Shown piece by piece: positions 27,900 through 36,382 of a stretch of DNA of 64,000 nt. Position 1 is the stretch's first letter; every line of letters starts with the position of its first letter. Source of the stretch: Phenylobacterium sp. Lineage in GTDB: Bacteria > Pseudomonadota > Alphaproteobacteria > Caulobacterales > Caulobacteraceae. Below the pieces are notes generated by a model. The model had not been told where the DNA came from, did not search any database, and was given only the letters and a program-made list of their open reading frames with translations. The position numbers and the translations under genes were made by a program. The stretch is taken from NCBI GenBank assembly GCA_020402585.1, contig JADBZH010000011.1, positions 1 to 64,000 on the forward strand. Direction: 5' to 3'.

Positions 27900-28952
27900 A
27901 TGAAACTCATCGTCACAGGCGGCGCAGGATTCATCGGCTCGGCCGTGGTGCGCCAGGCCGTCAGCGAGGGGCGGCAGGTTGTGAATCTCGACGCCCTGAC
28001 CTATTCCGCCAGCCTGGACAATGTGGCCTCCGTCGCCACCAGCCCCGGCTATGCCTTCGCGCACGCCGACATCTGCGACGCTACCGCCGTGGCCAGCGCC
28101 TTCGAGCGCCACCAGCCGGACGCCATCATGCACCTGGCGGCCGAGAGCCATAATGACAGGGCCATCGATGGCCCCATCGATTTCGTCCGGACCAATGTCC
28201 TGGGTACGGCGGTCCTGTTGGAAGCGGCGCGTTGCTACTGGATGGGCCTGCCGGCGGGCCGGCGCGAGGCGTTCCGGTTCCATCATGTCTCCACAGACGA
28301 GGTGTTCGGCGCCCTGGGCGAGAACGGCGCCTTCAGCGAGGCCACGCCCTACGACCCGAACTCTCCCTACTCCGCCTCCAAGGCCGGCGCCGACCACCTG
28401 GTCCGCGCCTGGGGCCGGACCTTTGGCCTGCCGGTGGTGATCACCAACTGCGCCAACAACTACGGCCCCTTCCAGTTCCCGGAGAAGCTGATCCCGACGG
28501 TGGTGGTGCGGGCCCTGGAGGGCAAGACCATCCCGGTCTATGGCGACGGCCGGCAGGTCCGCGACTGGCTGCACGTGGACGACCATGCCGAGGCCCTGCT
28601 CACCGTGCTGGATCGGGGCCGGCTGGGCGAGACCTACTGCATCGGCGGCGACTCCACCCGGCGCAACATCGAGGTCGTGCGCATGCTCTGCGAGGCCCTG
28701 GACCGCCATGCCCCGGCCAACACGCCCCACGCCGACAAGATCACCTTCGTCACCGACCGGCCCGGCCACGACTTCCGCTATGCCATCGACGCCTCGAAGA
28801 TCCGCGACGAGCTGGGCTGGACCCCACGCACCCCGGTCCCTGAGGGCCTGGACGAGACCGTGCGCTGGTACGTGGAGAACAAGGACTGGTGGCAGGCCAT
28901 CCGCGACCGCGGCTTCGCCTCCGAGCGCCAGGGCCTCTCAGGGGGCGGGTGA
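27900..28952 (+). CDS. rfbB: dTDP-glucose 4,6-dehydratase
   Basis: 350-residue short-chain dehydrogenase/reductase that converts dTDP-glucose to dTDP-4-keto-6-deoxyglucose for rhamnose and other deoxysugars. The NAD loop GGAGFIGSAV is at the N-terminus; HVSTDEVFGALG, the catalytic YSASKAGAD and TNCANNYGPFQFPEKLIP are diagnostic. The partner genes rfbA, rfbC and rfbD are not in the window. Its 3' end overlaps the convergent membrane-protein gene by 15 bases. Confidence 0.95.
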   Translation: MKLIVTGGAGFIGSAVVRQAVSEGRQVVNLDALTYSASLDNVASVATSPGYAFAHADICDATAVASAFERHQPDAIMHLAAESHNDRAIDGPIDFVRTNVLGTAVLLEAARCYWMGLPAGRREAFRFHHVSTDEVFGALGENGAFSEATPYDPNSPYSASKAGADHLVRAWGRTFGLPVVITNCANNYGPFQFPEKLIPTVVVRALEGKTIPVYGDGRQVRDWLHVDDHAEALLTVLDRGRLGETYCIGGDSTRRNIEVVRMLCEALDRHAPANTPHADKITFVTDRPGHDFRYAIDASKIRDELGWTPRTPVPEGLDETVRWYVENKDWWQAIRDRGFASERQGLSGGG

Positions 28953-29750
28953 GGGATCAGGAGCTGCGACATCGGTCTGGGCAGGGCGGTCCTTCATGGC
29001 CCGGAGCCGACGGTAGATGACGATCTGGAGCATGGTCGAAAAGGTCGTGAAGCAGAGGTGAACAACCGCGTTGATCGCGATCAAGGCGAACAGCAGAGGC
29101 GTGATCGCCCCCTCGCCACGGTCCCCATCATCCAGGCTCGTAATGACTACCGAGTAGACGAGGTAGCCGAGCATGACGATCAGATAGACGCCGAGGATTC
29201 GCAGGAGATTGCCGCGCGTGAGGTCGACACTCCGCTGCATGGAGTCCAAGACGCGGGCGTCCTCGAAAATCATCGGGAGCAGGACGATGGACAGGGCCAA
29301 GGCTATGTAGACGCCGGGAACGATGAACAACAACAAGCCCAAAACGATGAGTATGAAACTCAGAAGATTGAGCCCGAAGAAAGCAAGAAGGTTGGGACGG
29401 GAATCTCGCAGCAGTTCGATTAGCCGAGGACGACGCCCTTCTCGGATTTCATCCGCCAACCTATAGCCGGCGATGTTGAAGCGAAACGTAATCGCGAGAA
29501 AGAGCGGAACACCAAGAAGTACGGCGATCCAGAGGAAGAAACTCAAGTCCTTGGCGGCGACAGCCCCGCCGGTCGCCATGGAAGTGCCGCCGAACACGAT
29601 CCCAAGGACAGCAATGATCGCGAAGATGACCCCGTAATAGAGCAGCATCAGCAGGATCATGGGCCAAGCGGCCTTCACCCAGGTGTCGAGGGCTTCTCGA
29701 AGGGTCGCAATGACGGCGAGCCGGGCGGGCGGTGACATCACTTCGGTCAT
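28938..29750 (-). CDS. Polytopic membrane protein of unknown function (GPDP-membrane-domain-like)
   Basis: 270 residues with about six hydrophobic segments, for example WPMILLMLLYYGVIFAIIAVLG and LIVLGLLLFIVPGVYIALALS. A conserved-looking cytoplasmic motif MQRSVDLTRGNLLRILGVYL matches the one in the adjacent gene (LKRSRDLTRGNRWPLLGMVL), so the two are paralogues. The layout resembles the membrane domain seen in some glycerophosphodiester phosphodiesterases; no catalytic domain is present. It lies 13 bases after its paralogue on the same strand and is probably co-transcribed. Confidence 0.75.
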   Translation of the reverse strand: MTEVMSPPARLAVIATLREALDTWVKAAWPMILLMLLYYGVIFAIIAVLGIVFGGTSMATGGAVAAKDLSFFLWIAVLLGVPLFLAITFRFNIAGYRLADEIREGRRPRLIELLRDSRPNLLAFFGLNLLSFILIVLGLLLFIVPGVYIALALSIVLLPMIFEDARVLDSMQRSVDLTRGNLLRILGVYLIVMLGYLVYSVVITSLDDGDRGEGAITPLLFALIAINAVVHLCFTTFSTMLQIVIYRRLRAMKDRPAQTDVAAPDPSPAP

Positions 29751-29763
29751 GGTCGGACTCCTC

Positions 29764-30507
29764 TCAGACCCCCGGGGTCACGGCCCGGTCTTCGTTGCAA
29801 CGCCGCAGGTCGAGGAAGGCGTGCGTGAAAAGAACGGCCATGAAGACGCCGACAAAGCCCTCGACGGCGGAAGAGATGATGGAGAAGAAGACACCGCCCA
29901 GGCCGGGCAAGGTGCTGGCCAGACCGAGGGGAAGACTGACGACGATGCCGACGCCGATCAGGATCAGGCCGTTGAGCAGGACCATCCCGAGGAGGGGCCA
30001 TCGGTTGCCGCGGGTCAGATCCCGGCTCCGCTTCAGCGCGGCGATCGGGGAGTGACCCTCAAGGATGCAGGCCGGGACGGCCACGCTCAGGATCAAGAGG
30101 ACGAAGATCCCCGGCAGGATGAAGGCGATGAGACCGAGGAAGGTGAGAAGCACGCAGGCCAGGGTGGTCAGGACGACATTCACCAGCATCGGAAGGGCGG
30201 CCTGGACCGCCGGGGCGAAGTCCAGGCTGGCGTTTGCGCCAAGTGGCCCCTCGGTCGCGCGCGAACACAGGATCTGAGAGAGTCCGCCAAGGACCAGCAG
30301 GAGCAGGATCCCAACCAGGAGAAGCCCGGGAGAAATGGCGGAGAGGTCGGGTCCGTCGATGCCCGAACGCGACATCGCCAGATGCGCAATCCCAAGCATG
30401 AGTCCCGTAAAGACGAAGAAGAGCGGCTTGGCCCTGAGTGTCTCAAAGGCCTGATTGAAGACACCGCCGACATTCAGCCTGGCTGGCGCCATGGAAATCT
30501 CGGTCAT
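29764..30507 (-). CDS. Polytopic membrane protein, paralogue of the downstream gene
   Basis: 247 residues, about six hydrophobic segments (e.g. LLLVGILLLLVLGGLSQIL and LLTFLGLIAFILPGIFVLLI). It shares the S-x-D-L-T-R-G-N signature and the VPG/LPG-containing helix with the next gene, pointing to a tandem duplication. Function unknown; a hetero-oligomeric membrane complex is possible but untested. Confidence 0.75.
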   Translation of the reverse strand: MTEISMAPARLNVGGVFNQAFETLRAKPLFFVFTGLMLGIAHLAMSRSGIDGPDLSAISPGLLLVGILLLLVLGGLSQILCSRATEGPLGANASLDFAPAVQAALPMLVNVVLTTLACVLLTFLGLIAFILPGIFVLLILSVAVPACILEGHSPIAALKRSRDLTRGNRWPLLGMVLLNGLILIGVGIVVSLPLGLASTLPGLGGVFFSIISSAVEGFVGVFMAVLFTHAFLDLRRCNEDRAVTPGV

Positions 30508-30578
30508 GTTTCCCCCTGCGGGCCAGAAGCTGGCCCTCGGACAAGTAACGCACAGTCCGGAACGGTCGTCGAGGGGGC

Positions 30579-32273
30579 CTAGAGCCGTCCCGTACAGGCC
30601 TCTAGGGCGTCCGCGGGTTCAGCGCCTTCCAGGTGGATAAGGGACCAGACCGCGAGGAAGAGAAGCGGCCAGGCGCCCTTGCCGCCCGGCGCGAAGGCGG
30701 CGGCGACGGCTTCGGGGGAGCGCAATCGACGGACGGCGGCGACCTGGGCCACCCGCGGGGCGATGTCGGCGGCGCGGGGCGCGATCCAGGCGTCGACGGG
30801 GACGGTGAAGCCCTGCTTGCGCGCCCAGGGCGCCGCCGCCGGACAGGTCCGGGCCAGCCAGGCCCGCAGAAGATACTTTCCGAACCGGCCGCGCACCTTG
30901 AAGCGATCCGGCAGGGTGAAGGCGAAGTCGGCGACCTCCGGGTCGAGGAAGGGGGTCCGCCCCTCCAGGCCGTTCGCCATCAGGCAGCGGTCGAGCTTGA
31001 TGAGGAGGTCGTTGGGCAGCCAGGTGGCCACGTCCGCCCACTGGGCCGACTGCAGGGGCGACAGGCCCCGGGGCGGGCGCCCCGCCTCGCGCCAGCGGGC
31101 GAGCACGTCGGGACGGTCGGGGCGGGGGTCGGCGGGCCGGCCGCCCAGCAGGACCGGCCTCAGCGCCCGGCGATAGCGACCATAGCCCCCGAACAGCTCA
31201 TCGCCCCCCTCCCCCGTCAGCACCACGCGCAAGGTGTCCCGGGCCGCCTCGGCCAGGCGATAGGTGGGAAGGGCGGCGTAGTCGGCCGTCGGATCGTCCA
31301 GGGCCAGGGCGACGCGGGGCAGGAGCCGCCAGAACTCGGTCTCATCGAACCGCACCTCGCGCCAGTCGAGGTTGAGGGCGTGCGCCACACGCTCGGCCTG
31401 GCCGCGCTCATCGGCGGCGCCGGGGACGTCGAACCCGCAGGTGAAGGCGGTGACCGGCCGCTCCGCCAACCGGGCCATGAGGGTGGCGATGGCGGCGCTG
31501 TCGACCCCTCCGGACAGGAAGAGGCCGAAGGGGACGTCAGATCTCTGGTGGACGCGGACGCTCTCCTCCAGCACGGCGTCCAACTGGTCGATCAGGGTCG
31601 CCTCATTCGCCTCTCGCCGTGGCGGCCGGACGGGAAGGCAGGGCCGGGCCTCGTGCGCGACGAGTCCCCCGGGGGTGACCTCGAGGATTTCGCCGGGCGC
31701 CATGCGACGCAGGGCCGGGAAGATGGTCGCCTCGCCCGTGGTGTAGGACAGCCCCAGGAGATCCTCGGCGGCCGACGCGTCCATGACCGGGTCGATCAGT
31801 CCGGCCGCCAGGAAGGCGCGGGGTTCGGAGGCGAAGATGACAGCCCCGTCCCGCTCCAGCAGGTAGAGAGGCTTGATGCCGAAGGGATCGCGGACCAGCC
31901 AGGTGCGTCCGTCTCCGCCCACCAGGCAGAAGGCGTACATGCCGCGCAGCCGGCGGAAGGCGTCAGGCCCCTCCCGGGCGTAGAGGTGCAGCAGGGGCTC
32001 GAAGTCGGAGCCGGTGGCCAGCAGAGGGGCGAGGCCATGATCCCCGGCCAGCTCCAGGTAATTGTAGATCTCGCCATTACCGACCACCACAGAACCCGCG
32101 GCGTGCAGGGGCTGCCAGCCGCCCTCCAGGTCGATGATCGACAGGCGGGCGTGGGCCAGGTTCGCGCCCGGCAGGCTCTCGGTCCGGATGCCGTCGGGGC
32201 CCCGGTGCGCCAGGGCGGCGATCAGGTCTGCGGCGAGGCGTTCGCCGTTCAGCACGCCGGCGATGCCGCACAT
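30579..32273 (-). CDS. asnB: Asparagine synthase (glutamine-hydrolysing) family amidotransferase
   Basis: 564 residues. The N-terminal class II glutaminase has the Cys2 nucleophile (MCGIAGVLNG) and conserved NGEIYNY and RDPFGIKPLY. The C-terminal synthase domain has the PP-loop FLSGGVDSAAIA near residue 250 and TGEGGDELFGGYGRY. It either makes asparagine or amidates another acid. The overlap of its start with the stop of a glycosyltransferase gene (TGATG) suggests a role in surface-polysaccharide modification, as for many AsnB paralogues; both readings remain open. Confidence 0.9.
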   Translation of the reverse strand: MCGIAGVLNGERLAADLIAALAHRGPDGIRTESLPGANLAHARLSIIDLEGGWQPLHAAGSVVVGNGEIYNYLELAGDHGLAPLLATGSDFEPLLHLYAREGPDAFRRLRGMYAFCLVGGDGRTWLVRDPFGIKPLYLLERDGAVIFASEPRAFLAAGLIDPVMDASAAEDLLGLSYTTGEATIFPALRRMAPGEILEVTPGGLVAHEARPCLPVRPPRREANEATLIDQLDAVLEESVRVHQRSDVPFGLFLSGGVDSAAIATLMARLAERPVTAFTCGFDVPGAADERGQAERVAHALNLDWREVRFDETEFWRLLPRVALALDDPTADYAALPTYRLAEAARDTLRVVLTGEGGDELFGGYGRYRRALRPVLLGGRPADPRPDRPDVLARWREAGRPPRGLSPLQSAQWADVATWLPNDLLIKLDRCLMANGLEGRTPFLDPEVADFAFTLPDRFKVRGRFGKYLLRAWLARTCPAAAPWARKQGFTVPVDAWIAPRAADIAPRVAQVAAVRRLRSPEAVAAAFAPGGKGAWPLLFLAVWSLIHLEGAEPADALEACTGRL

Positions 32274-33301
32274 CAGCCCGCCCCGTACTCAGCGAAGAGG
32301 TCGCGCCATTGGGCGACGACCGCGTCGGGAGAGAACTCCCGGGACACCCGGGCGAGACCGGCCCCGGCGAGCCGGGCGCGGGCGGCCGGATCGTCCAGCA
32401 GGGCGCGGGCGGCGTCCGCCAGGGCGATGGGATCGTCCACGGGAACCAGGCGTCCATCCTCGCCGTCCCGGATCAGGGCCGCCGGACCGGTGGAGGCCGC
32501 AGCCACGACGGGGAGGCTGTGGGCCCAGGCCTGGATCACCACATTTCCCAGAGGCTCATAGCGGGAGGGAAAGAGGCACAGGTCCGCCGTGCGGTAGAGG
32601 GCCGAGGCGTCCGTGCGCCAGCCCAGGAAACGCACCCGGGACGCCAGGCCCAGGCTCTCGGTCAGGGCCTTCAGCCGCCCCTCCTCGGCGCCGGCGCCGG
32701 CGATCCAGAGAAAGGCGTCCGGCAGGCGCACCAGGGCCTCGAGCGCCACGTCGTGGGCCTTGGCCTCATGCAGCCGGCCCATGGCCAACAGGAGGGGTGC
32801 GCCCTCCGGCGTGTCGAGGCCCGCCCGGTCCACTGGCCCGTCATCAGGCGCAGGGGCGGCGAAGTTGGGGATGCAGCGGACCCGCCCCGCCGGCCAGCCC
32901 TGGGCGACGATCCAGTCGGCGATGTCCTCGGTATTGGCGACCAGGGCATCGAAGCCGCGATAGTACTTGAGGTTGTAGTAGCCGCCGAGCCGGCCGACCC
33001 GGGCCCAGGAGCCCTCCGGCGTGTGACGGGCGGCGCGGTTCATCCAGGCCAGGGTGAGGCGGGCGCCGGAGCGGCGGGCGAACCGGCGGGTCAGGGGCGT
33101 GGTCAGGAGATCAAGGGGGCCGCCAAACCTCAGCACCCGGGTCGGGACCCCGGCCGCAGAAAGGGCCGCCTGCCGATGCGGATTGCTGCGGATCGCCGCC
33201 GACTGCGTCACCCCGGCCCCGGCCAGCGCCGTGACCAGGTCGACGAAATAGGTCTCCGCGCCGCCTTCGCCGGCCGTTCCCAGGAGATGCAGGACGCTCA
33301 T
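32273..33301 (-). CDS. Glycosyltransferase, GT4 family
   Basis: 342 residues with a GT-B fold. The acceptor-side N-terminus reads MSVLHLLGTAGEGGAETYFVDLV, and the donor side has the GT4 signature region RYEPLGNVVIQAWAHSLPVVAA with the EX7E-like glutamate. It probably transfers a sugar from a nucleotide donor during envelope glycan synthesis; sugar and acceptor are unknown. The start is set at this ATG because the 13 upstream in-frame residues are unlike the family. The stop overlaps the amidotransferase start by one base. Confidence 0.9.
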   Translation of the reverse strand: MSVLHLLGTAGEGGAETYFVDLVTALAGAGVTQSAAIRSNPHRQAALSAAGVPTRVLRFGGPLDLLTTPLTRRFARRSGARLTLAWMNRAARHTPEGSWARVGRLGGYYNLKYYRGFDALVANTEDIADWIVAQGWPAGRVRCIPNFAAPAPDDGPVDRAGLDTPEGAPLLLAMGRLHEAKAHDVALEALVRLPDAFLWIAGAGAEEGRLKALTESLGLASRVRFLGWRTDASALYRTADLCLFPSRYEPLGNVVIQAWAHSLPVVAAASTGPAALIRDGEDGRLVPVDDPIALADAARALLDDPAARARLAGAGLARVSREFSPDAVVAQWRDLFAEYGAG

Positions 33302-33398
33302 CGCAGGGGGGACCCTAGCAAGCCCGGCCCCGCTTCCCAAGCGGCTTGAAGCGCGCCGCGCCAGACCCTATAAACCGCCCCTCGCCGAAAGGCCCGGC

Positions 33399-33475
33399 GG
33401 CTGGGTAGCTCAGATGGTTAGAGCGGTGGATTCATAACCCACAGGTCGGCGGTTCGATCCCGCCCCCAGCTACCA
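33399..33475 (+). tRNA. tRNA-Met (CAT), elongator type
   Basis: 77 bases including encoded CCA. The cloverleaf folds with acceptor GGCTGGG/CCCAGCT (first pair G-U), D-arm GCTC/GAGC, anticodon loop TTCATAA and T-arm GGCGG/CCGCC with TTCGATC. The G1-U72 pair and GCTACCA end fit elongator tRNA-Met rather than initiator or the lysidine-modified Ile tRNA. The base of the anticodon loop has an A31-C39 mismatch. Confidence 0.95.
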
Positions 33476-33604
33476 AGACCTCTGACCTCGCTTCGCCTGC
33501 CAGACGGCGCCTTGCCGTCCCCAAGACCTAAGCCCTTCGCATCGCTCACGCCTTGGTTCACACTGACCTTGGGGGACGATTGAGCGAGCGAGGCGGCGCT
33601 GATC

Positions 33605-33916
33605 ATGTCGATCTGGACCAGACTGAGCAAAATGAGGCGACCCCGCGTCTTCCGGCGCAAAGGCCACGTTGTGGCTGTCGCTGTGCTCCTCGCCCTGGGA
33701 GCTTGCGCCACCCAACCCTACGCGCCGCCCCCGGATGCGCCAGGGTTCTTCCTGGGCCTCGTTCATGGATTTCTGAGCTGGTTCGCCCTGATCGCCCATA
33801 TCTTCAACGCAGAGATCCGGGTCTACGCCTTCCCGAATGCCGGCGGCTGGTACGACTTTGGCTTTCTCCTGGGCCTGTCCGCCTGGGGCGGGGTTGCGGC
33901 GGCGGCGTCGGACTGA
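33605..33916 (+). CDS. Small putative lipoprotein of unknown function
   Basis: 103 residues. A basic N-terminus (RRPRVFRRKGH) is followed by a hydrophobic stretch and lipobox-like VAVLLALGACATQ, then two further hydrophobic segments (GLVHGFLSWFALIAHIF and WYDFGFLLGLSAWGGVAA). The IRVYAFPNAGGWYDFGFLLG block recurs in small uncharacterised membrane proteins. No function known. It follows tRNA-Met by about 130 bases. Confidence 0.7.
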   Translation: MSIWTRLSKMRRPRVFRRKGHVVAVAVLLALGACATQPYAPPPDAPGFFLGLVHGFLSWFALIAHIFNAEIRVYAFPNAGGWYDFGFLLGLSAWGGVAAAASD

Positions 33917-33973
33917 GCGGCCGGTCCAGAGACCAGGAGGAAGGGCCGGGGTCACACCGGGATTGATCCGGGA

Positions 33974-34528
33974 TCAGCCCGCCGTGTCCGGCTGATGGAT
34001 GTCCCGTCTCATGAACACTCGTCGGCTTTCATCGAGACCGCGGGCGAGGTGCTCGCTCCGGAGGGCTTCCAGTTCGGGCGGAAGGACGTCGATGACCTCG
34101 AACCCGATCCGGGCGTACCAGGGCGCATTCCAGGGAATGTCCCGGAAGGTCGAGAGCAGGAGGGCCGGAAGGCCCGCCAGCCGGGCCACCTCCTCGGCGC
34201 GGTCCAGAAGGGCTGCGCCAAGCCGCATGCCTGCGAACTCCGGCAGGACGTCAAGCTGCTCGATGTAGAGACCGCCCTCCAGCGGATGGAACCGGAGCGC
34301 CGCGACGGGCTTTTCGCCGTCAAGGCAGGCGACCCACAGCCCGCCCGCCTCTAGCCGGGCGTCGAGCAGGGCCTCCGGCGCCGGCGGATCCTGCGCGATC
34401 CAGGCCTCCGCCGTCCCCGCGAATCTCTGCGCGGCCTCGCGCTCTATCGCGCGGACGGCGGCAAGCTCCGACCGAAGGGCCGGCCGGATCCGATGCCGCG
34501 CCGGCTTCGGGAAGCCTAGACGATCCAT
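33974..34528 (-). CDS. GNAT-family N-acetyltransferase
   Basis: 184 residues with the acetyl-CoA fold: LYIEQLDVLPEFAGMRLGAALLDRAEEVA contains motif A (V-x-P-x-F/x-x-x-G-x-G/A). C-terminal WYARIGFEVIDVLPPEL supplies motif B. The acetyl acceptor is unknown. Its start overlaps the end of the secreted lectin/RTX gene by 13 bases on the same strand, so they are probably co-transcribed. Confidence 0.82.
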   Translation of the reverse strand: MDRLGFPKPARHRIRPALRSELAAVRAIEREAAQRFAGTAEAWIAQDPPAPEALLDARLEAGGLWVACLDGEKPVAALRFHPLEGGLYIEQLDVLPEFAGMRLGAALLDRAEEVARLAGLPALLLSTFRDIPWNAPWYARIGFEVIDVLPPELEALRSEHLARGLDESRRVFMRRDIHQPDTAG

Positions 34529-35610
34529 CCACTGCCCAGGCTGGCGAGGGTGACGCCGACCAGGATGACCTGGTCGCCATTGCCCATGTCGACGACGACG
34601 TCCGCGCCCACCTGGGCGACGGTGCGCGAGGGGCTCCCCTCCAGCTTCAGCCGGTCGCCCTCAGCGTAGGAGAAGTCCGTGATCCGGTCGATGCCGGCGC
34701 CCGCCAGGCTGTGGAACAGGTCTGCGCCCGCGCCGCCGCTGAGGGTGTCGTTCCCGCGGTCGCCCCAGAGCCAGTCGTCGCCGGTCCCGCCCACAACGGT
34801 GTCGTCGCCCTGACCGCCGCGGACCCAGTCATTGCCGGCCCCGCCGTCGACGGTGTCGTTGCCCATGTTGCCGTAGACAATATCGAAGGCGGCGTCGCCG
34901 AAGAGCAGGTCATTGTCCCTGCCTCCGACCACCCAGTCCTCGCCATCGTTCCCGCGCAGGGTGTCATTGCCCATGTTGCCGTTGATGTCGTCGAAGCCCG
35001 TCCCGCCGGATACGGAGTCATCTCCGGCGTCCCCCCGCAGGTAGTTGGCGCCGGAGGTGAAGGTGATGATGTCGTTGCCCTCCAGGCCGTAGACCGTCTC
35101 TCCGCCAGTCCGGCTGATGGTGTCGGCCCCCGATGTCCCCCGGATGTAATCCCACTCCACCACGAAGTAGAGGCTGTTGGCGGGGTTCACGTCGTTCCAC
35201 TTGTAGGCCACCCCGATGCCGCCGGAGGGCTGGGGCCAGGACTGAAGGCCAAAGGCCATGGCGTCCTGTACGCCACCATAATCATCAGGCTCCACGCCGA
35301 GGGCGCCTGCGCCCCAGTTGGAGTAGCCGGAGGTCACCAGGGTCCCGTCGCCCCAGCGCCAGGTCCCCTCAACCGCCGCATCCGATCCGCCCAGCCAGAG
35401 ATAGCGCGCACCGCCTCCGTCGCTGGCGCTGGGCGCCATGTCGAGGCCGGTCGTCAGCTGGGTCATGCTGACCAGGGCCTGGTTCTCGTTTGCGCTCGTG
35501 ATGTAGGCCAGGTGCCCGCCCTGCCCTTCGGCCCAGGCCTTTGCAGCCGCCCAGGTCATGGCGGTCTTGACGATCTGATAGGTGTGGCTCGCGTAGTAAT
35601 AGGTCCCCAA
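34516..35610 (-). CDS. Secreted C-type lectin / RTX calcium-binding repeat protein
   Basis: 364 residues. Residues 8-155 form a C-type lectin-like domain (AKAWAEGQGGHLAYITSANENQAL, WLGGSDAAVEGTWRWGDG, VEPDDYGGVQDAMAF, KWNDVN). Residues about 165-305 carry roughly a dozen RTX nonapeptides of the GGxGxDxhx type, which bind calcium and fold outside the cell. A hydrophobic C-terminus (VILVGVTLASLGSGWIV) follows. There is no N-terminal signal, as expected for type I secretion; no secretion genes are adjacent. The TTG start has GAGGAAGG about 10 bases upstream. Likely an extracellular sugar-binding or adhesion protein. Confidence 0.85.
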   Translation of the reverse strand: MGTYYYASHTYQIVKTAMTWAAAKAWAEGQGGHLAYITSANENQALVSMTQLTTGLDMAPSASDGGGARYLWLGGSDAAVEGTWRWGDGTLVTSGYSNWGAGALGVEPDDYGGVQDAMAFGLQSWPQPSGGIGVAYKWNDVNPANSLYFVVEWDYIRGTSGADTISRTGGETVYGLEGNDIITFTSGANYLRGDAGDDSVSGGTGFDDINGNMGNDTLRGNDGEDWVVGGRDNDLLFGDAAFDIVYGNMGNDTVDGGAGNDWVRGGQGDDTVVGGTGDDWLWGDRGNDTLSGGAGADLFHSLAGAGIDRITDFSYAEGDRLKLEGSPSRTVAQVGADVVVDMGNGDQVILVGVTLASLGSGWIV

Positions 35611-35698
35611 CTTCGGGATTCCTTCCTCGATACCGTGACTGCGCCCCAGAAACCGCGGGTCGGGTAAACGGTCCGGAAAGCGGAACGGCTAAGGCGCG

Positions 35699-36322
35699 TT
35701 AAGCCTGTGTCGCCTCGCCCATCATGTTCCAACCTGCGAACCGGGGGACCTTGGGCAGGAAGCCGCATTCGGCGTTGTCGATGGTGAAGCCCGCGCCCTC
35801 CAGCAGGGGCAGTATGGGGCGCGTCAGGCGGCATCCGCCGGCCAGGCGCTTCCAGACCGGCTCTATGCGCCTTTGCCAGCGGGCGACGTCAGGTTCCGGG
35901 GCAAGTCCGTGCTCGCAGTAGAAAAGGCGCCCCCCCGGTCTGAGGACCCGGCGGGCCTCCGCAAGGGCGCGTTCGGGAGAATGGACCGAACACAGGGTGA
36001 AGGTGCAGACCACGCTGTCGAAGCTGGACGCCTCGAAGGGAAGGTCCTCGGCGACGCCCGGCAGAATCTCGACGGCGAGACCCTCAGGCCTCGGCGCCGC
36101 CTCCGCCATGGCGCGTAGCTCAGGCGCCGGGTCGACCCCGCTGACGGAAGTGACGCGTGAGGGATCATAGAAGGCCAGGTTCAGGCCCATCCCGACCCCG
36201 AGCTCGAGAACGCGACCGCTCGCCCGGGGCACCAATCGCGCCCTCTGAAGAGTCATCTGCGGCCCGGAGCAGGCGCACGCCAGAAACCGTGGCAGGATTG
36301 TCCGCTCGTACCAGCTCGCCAT
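35699..36322 (-). CDS. Class I SAM-dependent methyltransferase
   Basis: 207 residues. Motif I is VLELGVGMGLNLAFYDP, motif II region is SFDSVVCTFTLCSV, and motif III is EARRVLRPGGRLFYCEHGL. This resembles UbiE/Methyltransf_11 proteins, including the human METTL7-like branch with CSGPQM near the N-terminus. The substrate is unknown. It stands alone between the RTX gene and the receiver protein. Confidence 0.85.
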   Translation of the reverse strand: MASWYERTILPRFLACACSGPQMTLQRARLVPRASGRVLELGVGMGLNLAFYDPSRVTSVSGVDPAPELRAMAEAAPRPEGLAVEILPGVAEDLPFEASSFDSVVCTFTLCSVHSPERALAEARRVLRPGGRLFYCEHGLAPEPDVARWQRRIEPVWKRLAGGCRLTRPILPLLEGAGFTIDNAECGFLPKVPRFAGWNMMGEATQA

Positions 36323-36382
36323 GCCCCGCCCTCCCGAATGCCTGTGGTCACAGTGGCCCGCCGGGCCGCCCTTGCAAAGGGG

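Noticed and set aside
30633-32561. 642-codon plus-strand frame over the asparagine synthetase-like gene
   Set aside because: Mirror frame of a clear amidotransferase; the translation has no domain and the composition of a codon-position artefact. The same applies to the plus-strand frames at 26503-27864, 5880-7301 and 21754-23328.
34700-35080. Short-period tandem DNA repeats resembling a repeat array
   Set aside because: The period is about 27 bases in frame and encodes RTX calcium-binding nonapeptides; units differ at DNA level and there are no spacers as in CRISPR.
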